The notes: generated by a model from the sequence alone, not told the origin. Positions 1-9,590 are shown, counted from the first letter of the stretch. The stretch: DNA of 64,000 bases from Pedobacter cryotolerans (GCF_005116475.1 NZ_SWBO01000007.1:62001-126000); one strand, 5' to 3'. Numbers and translations are program-made.

Positions 1-711
1 CAATTCTTGATGATCATTTAGCAACTCTTCATGCTTTTTGAGCGTTTGCTCATCATGCCTAATCGCTGGTCCGGTTTGTACTGTTAAAGGTAAAGCATAT
101 TGTACTTTACTTGCTGTTTCGGTAATTAATGGCCTAATGATATCGAAATCTAAATCATTTGCTTTTAACAAATCATCCGCTAATGCGTACAAATGATTAG
201 TGAAATTACAGGCAAAAACTGCCGCCAAATGCAATATCTTTCGTTTATCGCTATTTACTTCTAAAACATTTGTGCTTAATTTATTGGCTATTTCTTTTAA
301 AACAGCTAAACTTTCTTCGTTATTGGCTTCTAAACAAAGTGGAATAGTCGAAAAATCGACCTGCTTATTTTTAGAAAAAGTTTGTAATGGATAAAAAACT
401 CCAAAATTTTCGGAATTTTCTAACACAGCTAAATTCACTGAACCAGAAGTATGGGCGATGATACCTTTAAATGATTTCAATTGATTTACTATGTTAACAA
501 TTTCATCATCCTTAATAGCAATCAAACATACATCTGCATCAAAATCTACCTCCGAAAGCTCTTTAATTGCAGTTGCACTAACATCATTAGCTAAAAGCGA
601 TGCATTTTGATAATGATAAGACCAAACTTGCGCTATATTTACATTTACTGCATTTAAAGCTTTAGCAATATGTGTGGCAACATTTCCTGATCCTATTAGT
701 ACAACATTCAT
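1..711 (-). CDS. Rossmann-fold / DUF2520 domain protein (partial, runs off left edge)
   Basis: The frame is open from the ATG at 711 down to base 1 with no stop, so the C-terminus lies outside the window; 237 codons are visible. The N-terminus (MNVVLIGSGNVATHIAKAL) is a Rossmann dinucleotide-binding loop as in ProC and F420-dependent NADP oxidoreductases. The later part, with conserved Cys/His-rich helices, fits the DUF2520 domain that follows it in this family. The substrate is unknown. It starts one base after the ccmF stop, so it is probably co-transcribed with ccmE-ccmF, although no link to cytochrome maturation is established. Family assignment is good; function is open. Confidence 0.85.
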   Translation of the reverse strand, partial: MNVVLIGSGNVATHIAKALNAVNVNIAQVWSYHYQNASLLANDVSATAIKELSEVDFDADVCLIAIKDDEIVNIVNQLKSFKGIIAHTSGSVNLAVLENSENFGVFYPLQTFSKNKQVDFSTIPLCLEANNEESLAVLKEIANKLSTNVLEVNSDKRKILHLAAVFACNFTNHLYALADDLLKANDLDFDIIRPLITETASKVQYALPLTVQTGPAIRHDEQTLKKHEELLNDHQEL

Positions 712-712
712 T

Positions 713-3172
713 TTATGTGGTAACTTCTTTCTTTCTTCTAAAAATAGAAATTATAAAACCTACTACCATCACAATTGTACCTACCCAATATAAGTTGATG
801 TAAGGGAACTCAATCGATTTAAACACCAACCAATCTTTAGCTTGTTGTGGTTTTTCATAAACCTGTATTTCAAATTTCCCCTCTTCAGGAATAATTTTAG
901 TAAATCTTAACCTTAAACCTAGTTCCTCAATTTTTCTGGCAAAATCAAATGTATTATTTCCTTTAACCATAAACAAAGGCTCGGCTTTGTATAATTTACC
1001 ACTCACATTTACTTCTAAAGGCAAAGCAACTGCCAAATCACCTTCAGCAATTTTTAAATCTTTAACCACTGGTTTTGCGTTCAATTGGCCAACTGTTAAA
1101 ATTCCGCTGCTGGTGTGTATGGTATCACCTGGTTTTACACTTAATATTCTTGGCGCTTTGTAATTCTCCTCTTCTGTATGCCCTTCGTGATCACCATGTT
1201 CTTCTTGCTTTTGTGCTGCACTAGTAATGTGAGTATAAATATCAGAGGTTAAATAGTGTTTGGTATCAGGTGATGCAATTAAACCCATATCTCCGTTTTC
1301 TTGAATACTTGGATTTAAATCAAAATCTTCTTTTACCTTACCCGCAGCATCAAAAACTTTAAAATTAAGTTTGTAATAGGTATTTGGAGCAACTGTTGTA
1401 TCGCTTAAATACGTGATGGTGTACTTGCCCATTTTTTTAGGCTCATTTTTGTACAGCATGATATTTTCACCAGGTTTTGCTGCTTTTTCAAAATCTTTAA
1501 CTGGAATAAAATTGGTTTCGTTAATTGAAATTGTATTACTTGTTGCCGCAGCTACTAGAGCTCCCAATAATAATATGGCAAAGCCGATGTGTGCAATTGA
1601 CGAACCCAACATTTTATTTGCTTTACCAAAAGCTCCACTTAATAAACGAGCATTAGATAAAACAGCAAACAAACAACTAAATGTTAAAATTATGTACAGT
1701 AAGTTTGTATAAACTCCTGTTAGCCAAACAAAACCACCGGTAAGTACTAATGCAAAAACAACTGATGACACTAAGCTACTGTAAAACTTACGTGGCTCGG
1801 TTCTTTTGTATTTTAAAAACTGCGAAAAACCAGAAATTAAGGTAATAAATACCGCAAAAACTGCTTGCCATTTGTTATAATATTGAATTGGGTCTTGTAA
1901 AACTTTTGAAGTACCAAATACTTTATTAAATACTGGATAAGAAGTGGTTACTATTACTTGAATACATGCTACAGTTAGCACTAAAGCACCAATAAACATC
2001 CAAAACTCACGAGAATAAGTTTCTTCATCTTTAGTAGTAATTGGTAAACTTTTCCACCTTGTGGCAACAAAATATACAGAGATTGCTAAAAATGCTACAA
2101 TGTAACCAATTAAATGGCCAAACATGCCCAAATCTGTAAATGAGTGTACTGAGGTTTCTCCTAAAATACCACTACGTGTTAAGAATGAAGCATAAAGAAC
2201 TAAAAGGAAACTAATTAAAATTAGTGCAATTGCAGTAAAATAAGCATGACCAGTGTTTTTGAAAACAATTAATACGTGTACACCAGCAATTAATGTTAAC
2301 CAAGGAATAATAGAAGCATTTTCTACTGGATCCCAAGCCCAAAAACCACCAAAATTTAACGCTTCGTAAGCCCAAAAAGAACCCATAATAATACCTGTAC
2401 CTAAAATCATTACTGCAAATAATGCCCAAGGTAAAACTGGTTTAACCCAATCTTTAAAACGTCTTTCCCATAATGCAGCAATTGCATAAGCAAAAGGCAC
2501 AATCATGCTGGCAAAACCTAAAAACAAGGTTGGTGGATGTATAACCATCCAATAATTTTGCAATAATGGATTTAAACCTTTACCGTCTGTAATAAATTTT
2601 AAGTAATTTTTGTAGTTTTCTGGATCAGCAAAAACTACTGGTGCAAATTCTTTTAAATTTCTTGCCTCTCTTAACAGGATGAATGGAGAACTTCCCACTC
2701 TTTGACCAAATATTTCAACACCTAAAAGCATTGAAGTTAAAAACAGCTGAGAAAAACCAATTACAGTCATTACACCATTTTCCCAAGTTTTGGCTTTCCA
2801 AATTAAAATGGCACCTATTAATGATTGCCAAAATGCCCATAACCAAAAACTTCCTTCTTGGCCTTCCCAAAAAGCAGAAATAATATAGTATACAGGTAAT
2901 GATTTAGAAGAGTGTTGATAAACGTAATTGTATTCGTAATAATGATTTAAGATTAAATAGAAAAGCGTTGCACCGATACCAATAATACTTACAATATTAA
3001 CGTAGAAACCAATTCTACCTAAATTCGTCCACGATTTATCTGCTAAATCTTTGTTTTTAGTCGCGAAAAAATAAGCGATTGTTGAAAATAATGATGCTGC
3101 AAAAGCTAAAACAATAAAAAACTGCCCTACTTTACCCGGAAGGAGTGTTTCTCCGTAAAATTGAATATCCAT
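713..3172 (-). CDS. ccmF: Cytochrome c maturation heme lyase, CcmF/CcsA family
   Basis: An 819-residue polytopic inner-membrane protein expected to attach heme to apocytochrome c. The tryptophan-rich WWD heme-handling segment is at about residues 267-292 (NFGGFWAWDPVENASI), with a conserved His-Pro-Pro at 212-214 and another aromatic-rich segment at 100-112. It has about 14 membrane helices plus a large periplasmic region (about 600-780), and a final helix with a basic cytoplasmic tail. Its start overlaps the ccmE stop by one base (TAATG), which implies translational coupling. The length is larger than a typical proteobacterial CcmF (about 650 residues) because of the C-terminal periplasmic domain. 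No CcmH or CcmG partner is seen in the window. Confidence 0.92.
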   Translation of the reverse strand: MDIQFYGETLLPGKVGQFFIVLAFAASLFSTIAYFFATKNKDLADKSWTNLGRIGFYVNIVSIIGIGATLFYLILNHYYEYNYVYQHSSKSLPVYYIISAFWEGQEGSFWLWAFWQSLIGAILIWKAKTWENGVMTVIGFSQLFLTSMLLGVEIFGQRVGSSPFILLREARNLKEFAPVVFADPENYKNYLKFITDGKGLNPLLQNYWMVIHPPTLFLGFASMIVPFAYAIAALWERRFKDWVKPVLPWALFAVMILGTGIIMGSFWAYEALNFGGFWAWDPVENASIIPWLTLIAGVHVLIVFKNTGHAYFTAIALILISFLLVLYASFLTRSGILGETSVHSFTDLGMFGHLIGYIVAFLAISVYFVATRWKSLPITTKDEETYSREFWMFIGALVLTVACIQVIVTTSYPVFNKVFGTSKVLQDPIQYYNKWQAVFAVFITLISGFSQFLKYKRTEPRKFYSSLVSSVVFALVLTGGFVWLTGVYTNLLYIILTFSCLFAVLSNARLLSGAFGKANKMLGSSIAHIGFAILLLGALVAAATSNTISINETNFIPVKDFEKAAKPGENIMLYKNEPKKMGKYTITYLSDTTVAPNTYYKLNFKVFDAAGKVKEDFDLNPSIQENGDMGLIASPDTKHYLTSDIYTHITSAAQKQEEHGDHEGHTEEENYKAPRILSVKPGDTIHTSSGILTVGQLNAKPVVKDLKIAEGDLAVALPLEVNVSGKLYKAEPLFMVKGNNTFDFARKIEELGLRLRFTKIIPEEGKFEIQVYEKPQQAKDWLVFKSIEFPYINLYWVGTIVMVVGFIISIFRRKKEVTT

Positions 3173-3588
3173 TAAGATTTTTTGACTTGAGTTACTGTTC
3201 CATCTTGATTAACTTCAACCATGTTGTCGTTATATTTAGAAGGGCATTTCATTAATATTTTAGAAGCATAAAAGGTGTCATTTTTCATTTCGCCTATGAT
3301 AACCAATTTCTCAGAACGCTCAAAATCTTGAGGTTTGGTGCCATTTAGCACCACTTTATTTACTTTGCCTTTTTCATCTTTCATGTAAAAAGCAAAATGG
3401 TTAGGATCTTTAACTGCATCATAATGCATTCCTTTTGTTTTTTCCCAATGCCCTATCACATGCTCTTCTTTTTCAGAGCCAGCTGCTTGAGTAAAATTAG
3501 AATACGAATCAGTTTCTGCATTTAAGCTTACCAACAGCCCGATGCAAATTGCAATGGTAATTAAACCGATAATAGCACTTTTTCTCAT
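3172..3588 (-). CDS. ccmE: Cytochrome c maturation heme chaperone CcmE, cysteine (CxxxY) type
   Basis: A membrane-anchored periplasmic heme chaperone that passes heme to CcmF. I chose the ATG at 3588 (MRKSAIIGLITIAICIG), which gives 138 residues and starts right before the single N-terminal membrane anchor; a GTG at 3618 would add ten residues. The OB-fold body follows. The heme-attachment motif reads CPSKY (Cys115, Tyr119 from the chosen start) instead of the usual HxxxY, as known for the CxxxY class of CcmE. It is coupled to ccmF by a one-base overlap. Confidence 0.9.
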   Translation of the reverse strand: MRKSAIIGLITIAICIGLLVSLNAETDSYSNFTQAAGSEKEEHVIGHWEKTKGMHYDAVKDPNHFAFYMKDEKGKVNKVVLNGTKPQDFERSEKLVIIGEMKNDTFYASKILMKCPSKYNDNMVEVNQDGTVTQVKKS

Positions 3589-3901
3589 TTTGGTTTGAAT
3601 TGAAAAATCCTTGACCACAAAGATAAAAAAACAATACTAGCTAAGGCAATTTGGCATGTTTGGAAAGTGTAACGTGACAATTAATTGATAGTTCGACATA
3701 AAAAGTTCATTTGTTCACTCGCTCATTGGTAGAACCAAATCATTAAAGCTATTTAAGTCAACCAATAATAAGAGAAATTAACTATACAGTATTTCGTTAT
3801 CTAATTATTAATAATAAAGAAATGAGAATATATATGCGTAAAGTTCAAAGGTAAACCTTGACCAAATGAACCTATAACTAATGAACCATTGAACGAATGA
3901 A

Positions 3902-4552
3902 CTACTTATACTCCTTTTTCAATAACTCTGGAAAAGCTTTTCGCAACTTTTGCACTTTTGGTCCACATACATTTTGGATATAAGAACTATTTGGATTTAA
4001 CTTATAGTAATTTTGATGATATGCTTCTGCTGGATAAAAAACTTCGAATTTTTTAACTTGTGTAACCACTGGCTGCGAAGCAAAACCAGCATTTTTATAT
4101 TTCTGTATGGCTTGTTCAATTTTGTTTTTTTCGTCTTCTGTACGGTAAAAAGCTATAGAACGGTAGCTTTCTCCATAATCTGGGCCTTGGCGGTTGAGTT
4201 GTGTAGGATCATGCATGGTAAAAAATACTGCTAATAATTGGTCAAAACTTATCACACTTGGATCATAAATTACTTGCACCGCTTCTGCATGACCAGTTTT
4301 CTCCGCACTTACTTCTTCGTAAGTTGGATTTTTTTTGAAGCCGCCAGAATAGCCACTTGTAGATTTTTTTACTCCTTTTAATTGAATAAAACCTTCTTGT
4401 AAACCCCAAAAGCAACCGCCTGCAAAAGTAGCCGTCTGTTCGCCTTTGCTTGCTTTAGGCAAATCTGCAACTTTTTCTCCTTTGCTTCCTTCGGCATTGT
4501 TGCAAGAAGATAGCACTACCAGCGTTAATAAAAATCCAAATAATATTTTCAT
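3902..4552 (-). CDS. msrA: Peptide-methionine (S)-S-oxide reductase MsrA, lipoprotein form
   Basis: Reduces methionine-S-sulfoxide in damaged proteins. I chose the ATG at 4552 because it gives a clean lipoprotein signal (MKILFGFLLTLVVLSSC, lipobox Cys17); the frame stays open 16 codons further upstream. The catalytic motif GCFWG has its Cys at residue 47, and a late Cys (NVCGP) may be the resolving residue. The lipidated form places it in the envelope, facing the periplasm. It sits alone between ccmE and the glutamate dehydrogenase with several hundred bases on both sides, so it is probably a single-gene unit. Confidence 0.93.
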   Translation of the reverse strand: MKILFGFLLTLVVLSSCNNAEGSKGEKVADLPKASKGEQTATFAGGCFWGLQEGFIQLKGVKKSTSGYSGGFKKNPTYEEVSAEKTGHAEAVQVIYDPSVISFDQLLAVFFTMHDPTQLNRQGPDYGESYRSIAFYRTEDEKNKIEQAIQKYKNAGFASQPVVTQVKKFEVFYPAEAYHQNYYKLNPNSSYIQNVCGPKVQKLRKAFPELLKKEYK

Positions 4553-5186
4553 ACTACAATATACGGAGTTAGTTGTATTTTGTTTTTGTGTGTTTGTCAT
4601 AAAATGATAATTATTTGAAGCGCAGAGGTAGAATGATGAATTATCTGTAGTTCAAATTCCGTTTAATCCTTTTTGCTCTTCAACCCTAACTACACCTGGC
4701 AATAGCTCAATGTGATTAGGTTAAAGATTTTTAAAAATTAGCGGGGACGCCAACGTTGGAAATCTCTGGGGTTGGCGCCCCCACCAACTCTTAACAAAAT
4801 AACATTGGGCAAGAGCATCAGCAAGGACAAAAAAGTATACCGCTTCAATTCTTGTCTGCCGTGGCTGATAGGCTATTTAACCTGGGCTAGTGCATTAAAC
4901 CCCATAGTAGCAAAAACCTAAGTTTACAAACCTGATTGAAGTGTAAATACTTTTTTCTAAACCTCGTAGGTTTTAAAAACCTACGAGGTTTGATGAGAAA
5001 AAAGATTGAAACGAAAAGCAGGGCTAACTTTAAGATGAAAAACTGAACTTGCTTTTCAAAAAAAATCCCTGCAACTTTAAAATTGCAAGGATTTGTTAAA
5101 ACTTACGAAGTTTCTAATTAACTGCACTAATAAAACTTCGTAAGTTTATGGTCGTTATCCTTCGACAAGCTCAGGATGACAATTTT
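4553..5186. other. Non-coding stretch rich in hairpins
   Basis: I see no convincing gene. It holds several inverted repeats: a GC-rich hairpin at 4744-4781 (acgccaac against gttggcg), repeat copy A at 4927-5025, a small stem at about 5065-5092, a palindrome at 5095-5146 with arms aaacttacgaagt / acttcgtaagttt, and one copy of the common ccttcgacaagctcaggatg repeat at 5159-5180. The last lies just past the stop of the glutamate dehydrogenase gene and may take part in ending its transcript. Confidence 0.7.
4927..5025 (-). repeat. Dispersed palindromic repeat, copy A
   Basis: Read on the minus strand it starts agccctgcttttcgtttcaa and ends aatcaggtttg, matching the outer arms of the other copies in this window. 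The core (4960-4990) is the palindrome aacctcgtaggt / acctacgaggtt, which differs from the cores of the other copies. Beyond the right end, the phrase ttttgctactatg is shared with copy E2. Confidence 0.7.
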
Positions 5187-6608
5187 CTACGGCCAAATCC
5201 CTAAATTCATGTAAGAAACAGCAATTTTATCAATTGAATTTACAAAAGCAGCAGTTCTTAACGTTTTAACTTCTGGTTTGGCTAACCAAGTAGCTCTAAT
5301 TTCTCTGTACGAATGGATCATGGTATCTTCTAAGCCAGAGTTTACCAATTCCATTTCAGAGGCACCTTTAACAATCATTAAACGATTTTCTGCAGGAATT
5401 TGTTTACCAGTTAAACTTTCTAAAGTGTTAATTAAGTTGGCATTTGAGTTCTCAGCATAGCGACTTTCCATACGGCCAAAAGCAACGTGAGAAAGATTTT
5501 TTAACCACTCGAAATAAGAAACAGTTACACCACCAGCATTACAGTACATATCAGGAATGATCATACCGCCCATTGCCGTAAAAATTTCTTCTGCTTCTGG
5601 TGTACATGGTCCGTTTGCACCTTCGGCAATAATTTTTGCTTTAATGTTACGAATGTTTGTTTCAGTTATTACATTTTCTAAAGCTGCAGGAACTAAAATA
5701 TCGCAATCTTGCTCTAAACCTTCCATAGAATTTTTAAAGTCGGTTGCACCAGGGAAGCCTAAAATTGAACCAGTATTTTTACGGTGAGCAAAAACCTCAT
5801 CGATATTTAAACCATTTGAATTATAAATAGCACCTTCAAATTCGCAAATACCAACAATAGTAGCACCGAATTCTGCCAAAAATTTAGCCGAATGATAACC
5901 CACGTTACCCAAGCCTTGCACAATAACTCTTTTACCATCTAAACCAGCGGTTAAGCCAACTTTAGCCATATCTTCGGCAAAAGAAACACACTCGCGTACT
6001 GCATAAGCAACACCACGACCAGTAGCTTCTTTACGACCACGGATACCATGTAAAGCAATTGGTTTACCTGTTACACAACCTAAAGCATCTAAAGAACCTG
6101 GGTTCATGGTCATGTAAGTATCTGCAATCCAGCTCATTTCACGCTCACCCGAACCGTAATCTGGAGCAGGAACATCGATACCAGGCCCAATGAAATTCTT
6201 TTTAATTAATTCTGTGGTGTAGCGACGAGTAATTGTTTCTAACTCGGCAATTGTATAATTTTTTGGATTGATACAAATACCACCTTTAGCACCACCAAAA
6301 GGAACGTTTACAATTGCACATTTGTAGGTCATTAAAGCTGCAAGTGCCATTACTTCGTCTTCGTTAACCATTTCGCTGTAACGAATACCGCCTTTTGTTG
6401 GGCTCATGTGATGTGAGTGTTCTACACGCCAAGCATCAATTACTTCGAAACCGTTACCCCTACGAATAGGGAATTGAAAACGATATACACTGTTACATGC
6501 TTTTATTTGAGCCAATAAACCTTCGGGATGGTTGGTAAATTGTGCGGCACTATCAAAGTTCTTACAAACATCTTGAAAGAAACTTGTAGGGTTTGCTGTA
6601 TTAGCCAT
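5187..6608 (-). CDS. gdhA: Glutamate dehydrogenase (Glu/Leu/Phe/Val dehydrogenase family)
   Basis: Interconverts glutamate and 2-oxoglutarate plus ammonium using NAD(P). I chose the ATG at 6608 ([14 protein letters not shown], 473 residues); the frame remains open 18 codons upstream, but that part looks non-conserved. The catalytic Lys lies in GGAKGG (about residue 108), preceded by PTKGGIRY, and the nucleotide-binding loop is [14 protein letters not shown] (about 230). The length is near that of hexameric family members. Substrate preference for glutamate over other amino acids is inferred from the family and not shown by single residues. It separates the two groups of ccm genes. Confidence 0.88.
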   Translation of the reverse strand: MANTANPTSFFQDVCKNFDSAAQFTNHPEGLLAQIKACNSVYRFQFPIRRGNGFEVIDAWRVEHSHHMSPTKGGIRYSEMVNEDEVMALAALMTYKCAIVNVPFGGAKGGICINPKNYTIAELETITRRYTTELIKKNFIGPGIDVPAPDYGSGEREMSWIADTYMTMNPGSLDALGCVTGKPIALHGIRGRKEATGRGVAYAVRECVSFAEDMAKVGLTAGLDGKRVIVQGLGNVGYHSAKFLAEFGATIVGICEFEGAIYNSNGLNIDEVFAHRKNTGSILGFPGATDFKNSMEGLEQDCDILVPAALENVITETNIRNIKAKIIAEGANGPCTPEAEEIFTAMGGMIIPDMYCNAGGVTVSYFEWLKNLSHVAFGRMESRYAENSNANLINTLESLTGKQIPAENRLMIVKGASEMELVNSGLEDTMIHSYREIRATWLAKPEVKTLRTAAFVNSIDKIAVSYMNLGIWP

Positions 6609-6755
6609 TATTTTTTGTTTTATAAATTGTAGTTTTCTTCTTTTACGGGTGCAAAATTGCATTAAAAAACACCACTATTGCAAGTAAAATTTTGCTTAGT
6701 GTAAGATAAACACTTTAGCAAAATGGGTAAAAGATTAGGCTTATGAGGTTTAAAA

Positions 6756-6974
6756 TTAGTTTTTAGCAGAAGATTTTTTTTCTAACATTTTTAAACGTCT
6801 ATCTAACGCGAATAAATAGAATAGTAAGCCGAATAGAATTATCAGGATTACAGCTACTACAACATAGATTTTTCCGTCACTACGCATAGCATCGGCCATT
6901 TCTACATTATTTTCTTGTGCAAATATGTTTAAGGTAGTAAGTAACATCAATAAAGTAAATGCAATTTTTTTCAT
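6756..6974 (-). CDS. CcmD-like small membrane protein
   Basis: A 72-residue protein with an N-terminal signal-like helix (MKKIAFTLLMLLTTLNIFAQ), a second strongly hydrophobic helix at about 37-56 and a basic C-terminal tail ending LDRRLKMLEKK. This matches CcmD-type proteins, which help release holo-CcmE from CcmC. Identification rests on the layout and on its position 72 bases after ccmC, because the family has little sequence conservation. Unusually for CcmD, it carries an apparent cleavable signal peptide. Confidence 0.75.
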   Translation of the reverse strand: MKKIAFTLLMLLTTLNIFAQENNVEMADAMRSDGKIYVVVAVILIILFGLLFYLFALDRRLKMLEKKSSAKN

Positions 6975-7046
6975 CGGTATATTTTTAATAGTAATGAATT
7001 TAAGTTTATCGGCTTGTTTAATTAAAGTGAGGCTGATGTAATGTAT

Positions 7047-7703
7047 TTAAAGCTGTTTATTTTCTATACTTCTAATTCTGAAACGGATGGTATAAATCCA
7101 ATAACCAATAATGATCCATCCTAAGCAAGCTGGGTAAAATACAGCCCTCATACGGCTATCTAAATCGTAACTATTAAAACCTGGATTACCGCCGTTACCA
7201 GGATGCAAAGAAGATTGTAAACGTGGCAATACAAATAACAAAACCACCATCATCGGAAAAGCAAATATGTTATAAATGGCTGAAATTTTTGCTCTTTTTT
7301 GTTCTTCGTCTATCGCATTGCGAAGCACTAAATAAGCAAAATATAAAAGAATTGAAATTGCCGCAAAATTTTGTTTTGGATCGAAACTCCAATATTGCCC
7401 CCAAGTAAATTTTGCCCAAACTGCACCAGTTACTAAACCTAAAACACCAAAAACGATACCTACGTTTATGCTTTCAACGGCTCTTAGATCGTCAATTTCG
7501 CTTTTAGAACTTAATGATTTTATACTGTAAAACACTGAGATAGAGAATAAAACTATCATAGCAAACCACATAGGTACATGGAAATACAAATTTCTGATGG
7601 TTTCGTTTAAAATATTAAGATGTGGAACACCTAACAACAAGCCAGCAACAGTTGTGTAAATAACTAATACGGCACCTAAAATTTTCCACCAATTTTTACT
7701 CAT
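7047..7703 (-). CDS. ccmC: Heme exporter/heme-handling protein CcmC (CcsA superfamily)
   Basis: A 218-residue protein with six membrane helices that loads heme onto CcmE. The WWD-type motif is seen as WGQYWSFDPKQN (about residues 116-127), and a conserved His sits in FHVPMWFAM (about 42). It lies between ccmB and the ccmD-like gene on the same strand, with about 100 bases to ccmB, so these three probably form one unit. CcmC and the larger CcmF share the heme-handling segment, but the size is right for CcmC. Confidence 0.9.
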   Translation of the reverse strand: MSKNWWKILGAVLVIYTTVAGLLLGVPHLNILNETIRNLYFHVPMWFAMIVLFSISVFYSIKSLSSKSEIDDLRAVESINVGIVFGVLGLVTGAVWAKFTWGQYWSFDPKQNFAAISILLYFAYLVLRNAIDEEQKRAKISAIYNIFAFPMMVVLLFVLPRLQSSLHPGNGGNPGFNSYDLDSRMRAVFYPACLGWIIIGYWIYTIRFRIRSIENKQL

Positions 7704-7804
7704 AATGCTTTAAAATTTTGAATGATTGATTTTTAAATGATTGAATAAGTTGGCAACTTAATATAATTCAGTCATTCTATAATTCTCTCATTTAATCATT
7801 TGTT

Positions 7805-8467
7805 TTAATCTCTCCACAAAAATGGAAACAGCAGCAAAGATACCGCCATTACCAACACATTTACAATAGCAACCATGCCAATATCATCTAAACTTACACT
7901 TCTGTCTAAACCGTCAACTGCATTTTTAGCCAATTTAATTAATAATATTAATACCGGAATAATAATGGGAAAGCTTAAAACTGCCATTAACATACCCCCA
8001 TTACCAGCTTTAGATGCTATAGCCGAAACCATTGTAAAAATAGTTGCAAAACTTAAACTACCCAATACGGTTGCAATGATATACATTAACAAATCTCCAG
8101 TTTCTGGAAACTCAAAAACCAAACAGTAAAACAATAAAGCGATTAGCGTTAAACCAATCATCAACAAACTGTTGTAAATGGTTTTAGCAATAATTAATGC
8201 CGTTGGACTAACCAATGTGTAGATGTATAAATGACGACCTTTACTTTCCTGTAAAAAACTTTTGGCAACAGCGTTGATAGAAGCAAAGAGCATAATGATC
8301 CAAAAAAGAGCGTTCCATGTTATTTTCTCGATACTAATGAAAGACAAATAACATACAAAAACGGTAGAAACAACATACAACAATACACCATTAAGTGCAT
8401 ATTTTGAGCGCCATTCTAATAGCATCTCTTTTCTGATGAGTTGTTTTACCTGTTTTGCTAATTGCAT
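7805..8467 (-). CDS. ccmB: Heme ABC exporter-type permease CcmB
   Basis: A 220-residue protein with six hydrophobic helices and an amphipathic N-terminus (KQVKQLIRKEMLLEWRSKYAL), which is typical of CcmB. It is the membrane partner of the ATPase CcmA in other systems; no CcmA is present in this window. It is first in the ccmB-ccmC-ccmD run, and a TATCTTTG box ends six bases before its ATG, pointing to a very short leader. Divergently placed from ogt. Confidence 0.88.
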   Translation of the reverse strand: MQLAKQVKQLIRKEMLLEWRSKYALNGVLLYVVSTVFVCYLSFISIEKITWNALFWIIMLFASINAVAKSFLQESKGRHLYIYTLVSPTALIIAKTIYNSLLMIGLTLIALLFYCLVFEFPETGDLLMYIIATVLGSLSFATIFTMVSAIASKAGNGGMLMAVLSFPIIIPVLILLIKLAKNAVDGLDRSVSLDDIGMVAIVNVLVMAVSLLLFPFLWRD

Positions 8468-8472
8468 TGGCG

Positions 8473-8480
8473 CAAAGATA
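8473..8480 (-). promoter_or_regulatory. -7 promoter box for ccmB
   Basis: TATCTTTG on the minus strand fits the Bacteroidota TAnnTTTG consensus. It ends six bases before the ccmB start codon. No clear -33 TTG was found at the usual spacing. Confidence 0.45.
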
Positions 8481-8540
8481 GTTTTATTGCCAAATTGTTG
8501 TATTGATAAATTGTTGTATTGTTGTAATATTGTATGTTGA

Positions 8541-9023
8541 ATGAAAAAATTTTGTAGTGTAGTTAAAAGCCCTATTGGCGATGTAATTATTTTAGCTGAT
8601 GAAAATGCGGTTAATGTGGTTTCTTTCCATCCTAAAGAAGTTGATGGATTAACAGAAAATCACATCAGCCAGTTGGCGGCAAAAGAAATTGAGGCCTATT
8701 TTACGGGCAATTTAACTATCTTCTCCTTCCCTATTTCACAGAACGGAACCGAATTTCAGCAAGAAGTTTGGAAAAATTTAATGCAAATTCAATATGGCGA
8801 AACTTTATCCTACGCTAAGTTTTCGGCACACCATCCCTTAGCTATTAGAGCTATTGCAGCAGCCAACGGAAAAAACAATTTAGCTGTAGTTGTTCCTTGT
8901 CACCGGGTAATTGGTAGTGACGGTAAACTAGTTGGCTATGCAGGCGAACTTTGGCGTAAAAAATGGCTTTTGCAACATGAAAGAGAAGTTGCGCAAAAAG
9001 GGCAAACAGAGTTGAAATTTTAA
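8541..9023 (+). CDS. ogt: Methylated-DNA--protein-cysteine methyltransferase (Ogt/AGT)
   Basis: A suicide repair enzyme that moves the alkyl group from O6-alkylguanine to its own cysteine. The active motif is VVVPCHRVIG with Cys120, preceded by the helix-turn-helix region (residues about 73-110, EVWKNLMQIQYGETLSYAKF). At 160 residues it is the short Ogt form without the Ada regulatory domain. Divergent from ccmB with 73 bases between the starts, a region made of repeated attgttgtatt-like words. Confidence 0.95.
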   Translation: MKKFCSVVKSPIGDVIILADENAVNVVSFHPKEVDGLTENHISQLAAKEIEAYFTGNLTIFSFPISQNGTEFQQEVWKNLMQIQYGETLSYAKFSAHHPLAIRAIAAANGKNNLAVVVPCHRVIGSDGKLVGYAGELWRKKWLLQHEREVAQKGQTELKF

Positions 9024-9070
9024 GTATAATACGAAAGTTTTTAGTCGGGAAGTCGGAAAGAGTTAAAGTT

Positions 9071-9475
9071 TTAAGTAGGAACTGTTAGCTGCATCTTTTT
9101 TACAGAAGTTACCAATAATAAAACACCTACCAACAAAACAATCCATCCCCATTGGTAATGAATGGTTTTAGCTAAAACTTTATCAAAAAACTTCGATCCG
9201 AAATAGTTGTTAGATTTAAAAAACACTGCAGCTGCCATTAAAACACTCCAAATAAATAGCACATAAGTAAAAATCCTAAATGCGGCTACTCTTCTTAGGT
9301 ATAAACAAAATCCTGTTAAGGCTACCAAAACAAAACTGATAAAAAATAAGCGATCATCAGTTTGATATAAAATCCAGTTGCCCTTAATTGGTACTTTTAT
9401 TATTGGCGATATGGTAATCGCGATTACAACAAGCAAAAAACCGATGTAAGCATTCGTTTTTCTAATGGTTAACAT
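9071..9475 (-). CDS. Four-helix membrane protein of unknown function
   Basis: 134 residues with four predicted membrane helices (about 12-27, 46-60, 68-87 and 108-125) separated by short loops. I do not recognise the family. The overall layout (small four-helix protein) resembles DUF4293-like proteins, but I cannot confirm this. It ends close to the ogt stop (converging genes, 47 bases apart) and is 115 bases downstream of gldC. Confidence 0.7.
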   Translation of the reverse strand: MLTIRKTNAYIGFLLVVIAITISPIIKVPIKGNWILYQTDDRLFFISFVLVALTGFCLYLRRVAAFRIFTYVLFIWSVLMAAAVFFKSNNYFGSKFFDKVLAKTIHYQWGWIVLLVGVLLLVTSVKKMQLTVPT

Positions 9476-9530
9476 AATTTAAAAACTTTGAAGTATTGTT
9501 TAATTGTGAGATTGTTTAATTATCAGCTGT

Positions 9531-9573
9531 CCTTCGACTACCAGCCTTAAGCGGGCAAGCGCTCAGGATGACA
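9531..9573. repeat. ccttcgactacgctcaggatg repeat with a 19-base insertion
   Basis: The common Bacteroidota intergenic repeat ccttcgacta + cgctcaggatgac is present but is split at its centre by 19 extra bases (9541-9559, ccagccttaagcgggcaag). Uninterrupted relatives are seen at 27979-28035 and 37912-37930. Confidence 0.65.
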
Positions 9574-9590
9574 AGCAACTGAAAACTGAT

